64,000 nt of DNA, from NCBI GenBank assembly GCA_001599355.1, contig BCGQ01000004.1, positions 751,249 through 815,248 on the forward strand, given 5' to 3'. Both the position numbers and the translations under genes were made by a program. This document shows, in pieces, positions 57,786 through 64,000 of this stretch (position 1 is its first letter; each line of letters opens with the position of its first letter). Source of the stretch: Nakazawaea peltata. Taxonomy: Eukaryota; Ascomycota; Pichiomycetes; Alaninales; Pachysolenaceae. A model generated the notes under the pieces. The model was given only the letters and a program-made list of their open reading frames with translations. It ran no database searches and was not told the origin of the DNA.

Positions 57786-60044
57786 ATGGCTAGAAATGAG
57801 AAACTGTTGAACAGTTGGAGTTATCATCTTGAAGATGAGAATGCAGATGGTGAAATTAGTGCGACTGCTACTCCATCTCGTCGTCGGTTGAGGGGAAGAA
57901 ATCAAGGTATAATCTTAAGACGTGCCAAAGATGGGTTGGAATTGAAGAAAGGTGATTGTGTATTGGTTGATGAAGGGGAGGGGGAAGGACAAGAAGAGCC
58001 TGGAATTGCATTGATTGAAGAAATCAAATTTGGAATCCATGATTTCATAGAGATAATTGTCGGTTGGTTTGTACGAGCATCTGGTATTGAGGAAAGTGTC
58101 ACCGATAAAATGGAGCCTTTGCCCGAGAGTGTCGCCTCCAATGAGGTATTTCTTACACTTTTACAAGAGAAAGTGTATGTTGAGGGGATCATTGGGAAGG
58201 CTGTTATCCTTCTGCCTCATGAGTTACCCCAAGATGATGGTCATTTTGATAAATCTTGTATGTATATTTGTAGAAGATGTAGTAATGAGACTGGAACTTA
58301 TTTATCTGAAGAGATTAAATGGGATGTTATGAAGAAATTGCTTGAAAATAGTGTGAATGATTTCTTAGAGGTTGTGAAAGAGATGACAGTACCAGTTTCT
58401 AAGGTTCTGAAGAGGAGAATTAAGACTGGAGGTAGGACTAAACTGAGACTGGAGACTCCAGATGTTCCTGTAGAAATTGATGATAGCTCTGATGCAATTA
58501 TAAGTTCTGAAAGTGATATAGATCTTGAAGATTCAGATGATGAATTTAAGGGCAAAAAGAGAGGACGTAAGACCCCTAATCGTACTCCTAAGAAACCTAA
58601 AAGCTCTCTGAAACCTTCCCCAAGAAAATCAAGAACTGTTACTAAACAAAAATCACCAGTTGAAGAACCTGAATTTCCGTCATTACCTAAATCTACTCTC
58701 AATTTCGGAGATGGACTCGCCAATGAGCTGGATGAAGATCCTTCCGAATTGAAGACCCCCATCTTCAAGCAACTGAGAAAAAGATTACATGCTAATGCCA
58801 AATTGAAATCGTTACCATGTCGAGAACTGGAGTTTCTGCAAATCACTCAAAATGTCCAGGATGCCATTGATACCGAAAGAGGATCATGTATTTATGTAAG
58901 TGGTACCCCAGGTACTGGTAAGACGGCTACAATCAGAGAAGTGGTAAGACAATTACTGGAATTATATCTTGCTAACGGAAATGATAATCTGTTTGATTAC
59001 CTTGAGATTAATGGTTTAAAATTAGTTAGCCCCCAATCCGCATATGAAGTGTTATGGGAAAAACTCAGTGGACAAAGAGTATCAGCAGCTAATGCTGCTA
59101 GTTATTTAGATTCGTACTTCCAGAGACTGGATTCTAAAAGAGTACCTTTGGTGGTTTTAATGGACGAATTAGATCAAATGGTGACTAAAACTCAGACGGT
59201 TATGTATAATTTTTTCAATTGGCCGACATATTTCGATTCCAAATTGATTGTTATTGCTGTTCTGAACACTATGGATCTCCCGGAGAGAATGTTATCTAAC
59301 AAAATTTCTAGTAGACTTGGATTGAAGAGATTGCAATTCCCTGGATATGATCATAAACAATTATCTGAGATTATCAAGCATAGATTAGAAGATTTGGAGA
59401 GATTAAATTCGGGAAAATTGGTGATTAAGAAAGATGCCATTGAATTTGCTGCGCGGAAAGTGGCCAGTGTCAGTGGGGATGCCAGAAGAGCGTTGATTAT
59501 TTGTAGACGGGCCATTGAGATTGCCGAATGGGAATATTTCAAAGAGAAGCAGACCGAAAATAGCGTAGTCGATTTGGATGTGGAAGGGAAATTCGTCGTT
59601 CAAATCATGCACATAATGAAACTGGTCAATGAAACTACCAGCTCTCCAGTGACACAATTCATCCAGTCACTCTCGTTTGTGTCAAAATTATTCTTGATCT
59701 GCATGTTAGCTAGGAAAAAAAAGACAGGTTTAGCCGAGAATTCGTTAGAGTCGATTATTGAGGAGATGAATAATTCTATTACTATGCAGACATCTAGTCA
59801 TTTGAACAGGAGTTTATTGAAGGAACGAATTGATTTACTGGGGATGTTGTATGGTCCAAAGAGAGGCAATCTCCGGATTCGTGGATTTAAATTTGTGGTG
59901 GAAGAATTATTAGAGAGTGGGATTCTTTTCCAGAGTAATGATGCGGCTGAGAGATTGGCTGTTGTAAAATTGAATGTGAGTGATGATGAGATCATCAATG
60001 TATTTAAAAGAGACGAGACGTTGAGGGGAATATCGGGATTTTAA
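57786..60044 (+). CDS. ORC1: ORC1, origin recognition complex subunit 1
   Basis: Orc1 is the AAA+ ATPase subunit of ORC, which marks replication origins and loads Mcm2-7. The 752-residue protein has an N-terminal BAH domain at about 45-195 (GDCVLVDE, EIIVGWFVRAS, NEVFLTLLQEKVYVEGIIGKAVILL, CMYICRRCSNETGTYLSEEI). A basic, Ser/Pro-rich disordered region follows at about 210-320 (GRKTPNRTPKKPKSSLKPSPRKS). The AAA+ ATPase has Walker A GTPGTGKT near 373, Walker B VVLMDELDQM near 457 and sensor NTMDLPERML. A winged-helix C-terminus ends the protein. All motifs are intact. Confidence 0.96.
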   Translation: MARNEKLLNSWSYHLEDENADGEISATATPSRRRLRGRNQGIILRRAKDGLELKKGDCVLVDEGEGEGQEEPGIALIEEIKFGIHDFIEIIVGWFVRASGIEESVTDKMEPLPESVASNEVFLTLLQEKVYVEGIIGKAVILLPHELPQDDGHFDKSCMYICRRCSNETGTYLSEEIKWDVMKKLLENSVNDFLEVVKEMTVPVSKVLKRRIKTGGRTKLRLETPDVPVEIDDSSDAIISSESDIDLEDSDDEFKGKKRGRKTPNRTPKKPKSSLKPSPRKSRTVTKQKSPVEEPEFPSLPKSTLNFGDGLANELDEDPSELKTPIFKQLRKRLHANAKLKSLPCRELEFLQITQNVQDAIDTERGSCIYVSGTPGTGKTATIREVVRQLLELYLANGNDNLFDYLEINGLKLVSPQSAYEVLWEKLSGQRVSAANAASYLDSYFQRLDSKRVPLVVLMDELDQMVTKTQTVMYNFFNWPTYFDSKLIVIAVLNTMDLPERMLSNKISSRLGLKRLQFPGYDHKQLSEIIKHRLEDLERLNSGKLVIKKDAIEFAARKVASVSGDARRALIICRRAIEIAEWEYFKEKQTENSVVDLDVEGKFVVQIMHIMKLVNETTSSPVTQFIQSLSFVSKLFLICMLARKKKTGLAENSLESIIEEMNNSITMQTSSHLNRSLLKERIDLLGMLYGPKRGNLRIRGFKFVVEELLESGILFQSNDAAERLAVVKLNVSDDEIINVFKRDETLRGISGF

Positions 60045-60079
60045 AACTAGATCGTATAAAGAATTGAATAATGCATTAA

Positions 60080-60784
60080 TTAATTGTTTTGATAAACAAG
60101 TATTGGTTCTCCAAGGTTGGTGATCTCCGGTATCGTCAACTTCAAATCGAACAGTTTGCTCAATACAATTTTGAAGATTTTTTGCACATTGATTGAGTGA
60201 CTAGTGGAACAGAAGATTAGACTGGATTTCATCAGTTTGGCAAATCTGCCTGCTTGCTTGGTAATTTCTGCTTGATCTTCTTCTGGTAATTCGATGAAAA
60301 TATCGTATTTAGTTCCCACTAAGAATGGGATCAGTGTCTTATTAAAACCTCTCAGTTGACGATACCATTCTTTAATTGAGTTCAAAGTCGATTTCCTCGT
60401 AAGATCGAACATGAACAATATCAGTACCAGGTCTGATGATACTAAGGGTAACATATTAACGAATTCCCTTTGACCCCCTAAATCCCAAAGCGAGAATGTG
60501 ATTTGTGTTTGTTTAATATTTATTGTCTTTTCCATGAAGTTAACACCCAATGTTTGAACATAATCTTCATCAAAACATCCTTCCACGTATTTTACCATCA
60601 ATGAGGTTTTGCCTATTTGGGCGTCACCTATCAATCCTATCTTTAATGCTACTTGATTCTTGGTCTCATCTTCTTTGCCTTTATGTGTAGAAGAAGTCGA
60701 GCTGGTTCTGGCAGAAATACTTGGTGCCGACTCAGACACCACTCTACTGCTTGCCATTTGTGTGCTATGATTTCCTTGATCCAT
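60080..60784 (-). CDS. TEM1: TEM1, mitotic exit network GTPase
   Basis: Tem1 (Spg1 in fission yeast) sits at spindle pole bodies and starts the mitotic exit network. The 234-residue protein has a Ser/Thr-rich N-tail of about 42 residues. The GTPase follows with G1 GDAQIGKTSLMVKYV near 52-66, TLGVNFMEKTI, G3 WDLGGQREF, and GTKYD. The GGQ-R-E-F and IGKTSLMVKYVEG-FDEDY features are typical of Tem1/Spg1, not Rab. No C-terminal CAAX is present, as expected for this family. Confidence 0.95.
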   Translation of the reverse strand: MDQGNHSTQMASSRVVSESAPSISARTSSTSSTHKGKEDETKNQVALKIGLIGDAQIGKTSLMVKYVEGCFDEDYVQTLGVNFMEKTINIKQTQITFSLWDLGGQREFVNMLPLVSSDLVLILFMFDLTRKSTLNSIKEWYRQLRGFNKTLIPFLVGTKYDIFIELPEEDQAEITKQAGRFAKLMKSSLIFCSTSHSINVQKIFKIVLSKLFDLKLTIPEITNLGEPILVYQNN

Positions 60785-61376
60785 ATGGATGTACCAGACT
60801 ATCCAATACAGTTACTTAATATCGGTTATTTTGATTTCATGTTTGAGTTCAAATGTAAACAAATGATCTAATGCGGAAGGATGAGAAGAGGGGCGATTAA
60901 CATCGTAACACCACCGTCGGTATGGAGAGCCCTTGTTTCATCACGTGCGCGGGACTGCAAAACCACAGTCACATCTCCGTATTTTTATGCGCACAACAAA
61001 TTCTTGGTGTTATGATGTTAAAAAATACGATGCTAACTGTTTATCAGAAACAAGATTCGTAAACATCACTGTAAATGGGATTAAAGTCCACTCACATGAG
61101 TCTTGCAGTATAGGGTTACTATTTGCTGCGCACCCTACACGTTTGGGATTCTATCAAAATTTCATAAAAGTCTCACTACTTTTTCACTCCACCTCTGTGA
61201 AAAAAACCTCCTTCCTTAAGCTGTTAAGAAAAAAAAATTTTTCCTCCTTTTTCGTCACACAGTAACAAAGGAAAGTTAGGAAAAGTTTTCACTTGAAAAA
61301 AACAGAAATATATATAGAATTATCGTTGATAGGATTGTAGTATCATCACCAAAAGTATATATTACTGAGTATCATC
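60785..61376. promoter_or_regulatory. RPS1 promoter with Tbf1-like CCCTA motifs
   Basis: Upstream of RPS1, AGGGTTA lies at 61112-61118 and, 15 bp on in the opposite sense, CACCCTAC at 61131-61138. Both fit the R-M-CCCTA core bound by Tbf1 at ribosomal protein genes in many yeasts. A CACGTG at 60942-60947 lies further off. A frame through this region (from 60933) shows no protein features and is taken as promoter and leader. Long A and T tracts near 61199-61245 are usual for strong yeast promoters. Confidence 0.55.
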
Positions 61377-62147
61377 ATGGCTGTTGGTAAGAACAAGAGA
61401 CTCTCCAAGGGTAAGAAAGGTATCAAGAAGAAGGTTGTCGACCCATTCACCAGAAAGGACTGGTTCGACATTAAGGCCCCATCCACTTTTGAGAACAGAA
61501 ACGTTGGTAAGACTTTGATCAACAGATCCACCGGTTTGAAGAACGCTGCCGATGGTTTGAAGGGTAGAGTCTTCGAAGTTAGTTTGGCTGACTTGCAAGG
61601 TTCTGAGGACCACTCTTTCAAGAAGGTTAAGTTGAGAGTTGATGAGGTTCAAGGTAAGAACTTGTTGACCAACTTCCACGGTTTCGACTTCACCTCNGAC
61701 AAGGTTAGATCTTTAGTAAGAAAATGGCAATCTTTGGTCGAGGCTAATGTNACCGTTAAGACTGCTGACGACTACGTTATCAGAATTTTCGCCATTGCCT
61801 TCACCAAGAGACAAGCTAACCAAATCAAGAAGACCACATACGCTCAATCTTCCCAATTGAGAGAAGTTAGAAAGAAGATGATCGAGATCATGACCAGAGA
61901 GGCTTCTACTTCTACTTTGTCCCAATTGACTTCTAAGTTGATTCCAGAAGTTATCTCCAGAGAGATTGAGAAGTCCACTCAATCTATCTACCCATTGCAA
62001 AACGTCCACATCAGAAAGGTTAAGTTGTTGAAACAACCAAAGTTCGACTTGGGTGCTTTGTTGTCCTTACACGGTGAGGGTTCTACCGAAGAGAAGGGTA
62101 AGAAGGTCAAGACCGACTTCAAGGATGTCGTTTTGGAAACCGTCTAA
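61377..62147 (+). CDS. RPS1: RPS1, cytosolic 40S ribosomal protein eS1
   Basis: eS1 (yeast Rps1/Rps3a) lies near the mRNA exit channel of the 40S subunit. The 256-residue protein matches the family length (255) with [75 protein letters not shown] and a C-terminal HGEGS segment. Codon use is extremely biased (TTG, AGA, GGT, GCC), and no in-frame CTG occurs, as expected for a highly expressed gene. Two N bases (61697, 61751) both lie at third positions of TCN and GTN, so Ser107 and Val125 are still certain. Confidence 0.97.
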   Translation: MAVGKNKRLSKGKKGIKKKVVDPFTRKDWFDIKAPSTFENRNVGKTLINRSTGLKNAADGLKGRVFEVSLADLQGSEDHSFKKVKLRVDEVQGKNLLTNFHGFDFTXDKVRSLVRKWQSLVEANXTVKTADDYVIRIFAIAFTKRQANQIKKTTYAQSSQLREVRKKMIEIMTREASTSTLSQLTSKLIPEVISREIEKSTQSIYPLQNVHIRKVKLLKQPKFDLGALLSLHGEGSTEEKGKKVKTDFKDVVLETV

Positions 62148-62791
62148 ACTAATCAAAATATCGAGACATAGTCTTAACACAAACATAATAAAAATCATAT
62201 ATTAATAAGTGTAGGTAGAGTAAGGGAGGAGTAGTGAGAAAGTGAAGGTTAGGTGAAGATAGTGTAGGAGTGTGGATCGTGTGTTATCGGACACTATTCC
62301 CTGATAACTGGTCTCAAATTAGTAGCAGTAATTTCGCCTAACAATCTCCCCTACTTATCCCCCCTAACAAATTTCCCCTACTAATCCCCCATAAGAATTT
62401 CCCTAATGATTTTCCCTGACAATTTCCCATAGTAATTTCCTTAACAAATTTCTCCTAACAAGTATCCCTCTCTCCTAGAATTTTTCCCCTAATAATTCCC
62501 CCTATAATTTCTGCTAACATATTTCCTAACAATTTCCTAACAATTTCCCTAACATTTTCCCTAACATTTTCCCTAACATTTTCCCTAACATTTTCCCTAA
62601 CATTTTCCCTAACATTTTCCCTAACATTTTCCCTAACATTTTCCCTAACATTTTCCCTAACATTTTCCCTATAATTCTCCCCCATAATCCCCGCTAATAA
62701 TTTCCCTATCAATCCCCCCTTTCTCCTGCAATCTCTACACTCTCCCTTACATTCCTTACCTATTAAATATCAATTTTGTTATATATTCTAA
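62148..62791. other. convergent intergenic RPS1 / IMPDH
   Basis: From about 62330 the + strand is pyrimidine-rich, with degenerate TTTCCCTAACAATT words. These lead into a perfect 12-bp minisatellite (listed separately) and again into degenerate copies up to about 62720. A minus-strand frame here only encodes the repeat and is not called as a gene. Confidence 0.65.
62547..62666 (+). repeat. 12-bp tandem repeat, ten perfect copies
   Basis: The unit CCCTAACATTTT is repeated ten times without change in exactly 120 bp, followed by a partial CCCT. On the minus strand the unit is AAAATGTTAGGG, so each copy has one TTAGGG hexamer. Flanks are degenerate versions of the unit. Confidence 0.95.
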
Positions 62792-63911
62792 CTAATTGTG
62801 CAAACGCTTCTCATAAGAGTGCAAGTTATGAACACCACCCTCTAATTGAGCAGAAGCAGTTCTGAACTCGAATCTGGTGTTACCATCCAAAACACTCTTT
62901 CTCAACTCTGGAACAGATTGAACACCAATGTCTTGCAAAGAATGTTGTAAACCGTTGTACAAGTATGGGACGAATTTGTTGATAGAACCCTTGTCAACGA
63001 CGGAACCACTGACACCTTGAGCAACAAGCACTTTGTCACCTTCAGAGAAGTATCTGGAAGTAGAAGCATTGGCATTAGTAGCAGTTTGTTGCATGGCCTC
63101 GATGGAACCCATACCTCTGTAAGCCTTTAATCTCTTACCTTCAGAGTAGAAGTATTCACCTGGAGATTCGGTAGTACCAGCTAACATACCACCCATCATG
63201 ACGGTGGAAGCACCAAGAGCCAAAGCCTTGGTGATGTGACCAATGTTTTGGACACCACCATCGGCAATACATGGGACACCAAATTGGTTAGCGAATTCGG
63301 TGACATTGTAAACGGCAGTACCTTGTGGTCTACCACAGGCCATAACTTCTTGGGTGATACAGATGGAACCAGAACCCATACCGATTCTTAAACCATCGGC
63401 ACCGGCAGCAATCAAAGAAGCAGCTTGCTCTCTGGTGACAACGTTACCGGCAATAACTTCCAAATCTGGGAAGGTCTCCTTGATCCATTTGATCATGTTC
63501 AATTGGAAAAGAGAGTTACCTTGGGAAGAGTCCAAGACAACAACGTCCAAACCAGCAGCAACCAATTTGGCCAATCTTTCCTTGTCTTGTTCAATAGTAC
63601 CAATAGCAGCACCACATAACAATTGCTTGGAGTGGAAAGATTTAGAAGCCAATGGGTAATCCAAGTTCTTTTGTAAATCGGTTCTAGATAACATGGAAAC
63701 CAAGTTACCTTCCTCGTCAATGATTGGTAATTTACCCTTCTTAGACTTGGTCAAGATTTCGTTACCGGTAGTCAAGTCAATACCGTGCTTACCGGTGACC
63801 AATTCCTTAGTCATAACCTCGGAAACCTTAGCATCGTCATCATCGTGGAATTGAACATCTCTTGAAGTGACAATACCAACCAATTTACTTCCAATCTTAC
63901 CGGATTCTAAT
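62792..63911 (-). CDS. IMP dehydrogenase (IMD type), 3' exon; 5' exon outside the window
   Basis: IMPDH oxidises IMP to XMP, the first committed step of GMP synthesis. The visible exon encodes 372 residues: the second half of the CBS pair ([34 protein letters not shown]) and most of the TIM barrel. Seen are [19 protein letters not shown], the catalytic Cys in [32 protein letters not shown] and the end HSYEKRLHN. Upstream of 63911 the homology stops at a splice acceptor: TACTAAC at + 63917-63923 (reversed) then TATAG. The 5' exon, about 140 residues, must lie past the window edge. The ATG at 63949 is inside this intron and is not the real start. Confidence 0.92.
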
Positions 63912-64000
63912 CTATAGTTAGTAAATTTACTCTTATCAATCTCACACATTTTTAAACCTCATGAATCAGGTAAAGTTTTCTCCACAAGATCGTTTGATCA

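Noticed and set aside
60933-61265. 110-aa frame upstream of RPS1
   Set aside because: No family features, lies in the promoter and leader of a ribosomal protein gene.
62455-62712. Minus-strand frame encoding repeated RENV units
   Set aside because: It only translates the 12-bp minisatellite; 12 is a multiple of 3, so a long frame is expected by chance.
63912-63949. ATG at 63949 as the start of IMP dehydrogenase
   Set aside because: It lies upstream of a TACTAAC-TATAG acceptor, the residues encoded there have no IMPDH similarity, and half of the CBS region would be missing.

Overview
The window is nuclear DNA from a budding yeast (Saccharomycotina). It holds about 38 compact protein genes on both strands, one intron-containing tRNA gene, and no transposon, prophage or CRISPR array. 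Short spliceosomal introns with GTAAGT/GTATGT-type donors and TACTAAC branch points interrupt seven genes.

The most important observation concerns decoding. CTG codons fall again and again on positions where the matching S. cerevisiae protein, as I recall it, has alanine. Examples lie in YCK2, GDT1, HPT1, HIS5, RSR1, PDR16, a YPR011C-type carrier and a YebC/TACO1 protein. This places the organism in the CUG-Ala yeasts (Pachysolen/Nakazawaea/Peterozyma; NCBI code 26). Proteins translated with the standard code carry false leucines. The species cannot be fixed from this window.

Layout. 1-7.1 kb: MOT1 (3' part), a Cwf18-type splicing factor, GDT1 and a pyruvate dehydrogenase kinase. 7.6-10.1 kb: a tandem duplication of a GST-like gene with its flanks. 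10.2-26.3 kb: SPT23/MGA2, UTP9, HPT1, SGM1, a microsatellite with an assembly gap, MRPS17, HIS5, a spliced SAY1-like hydrolase and UGA1. 27.7-39 kb: LRG1, a spliced mitochondrial tRNA-binding-domain protein, an STP-like zinc-finger factor, RSR1, ECM4, an FMN-binding PNPOx-like protein and YCK2. 39.4-52.9 kb: an unknown 88-aa protein, PDR16, ELA1, RPP1, CUZ1, CSL4, CHS5, VMA7, DPC29, a hidden four-exon 74-aa gene, a mitochondrial carrier, an unknown 117-aa protein and UBC12. 53-64 kb: tRNA-Leu(UAG) with a 120-nt intron, a hidden two-exon secreted protein, two multi-pass membrane proteins, ORC1, TEM1, RPS1, a 12-bp minisatellite and the 3' exon of an IMP dehydrogenase gene.

The genes are ordinary housekeeping, signalling and metabolic genes with no operon logic. 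Several promoters carry recognisable sites: a Gcn4 site at HIS5, paired CGG-N8-CCG palindromes at UGA1, two Yap1-type TTACTAA sites at the ECM4 glutathione transferase, and Tbf1-like CCCTA motifs at RPS1. Family assignments rest on remembered homologues and visible motifs; no database search was run.
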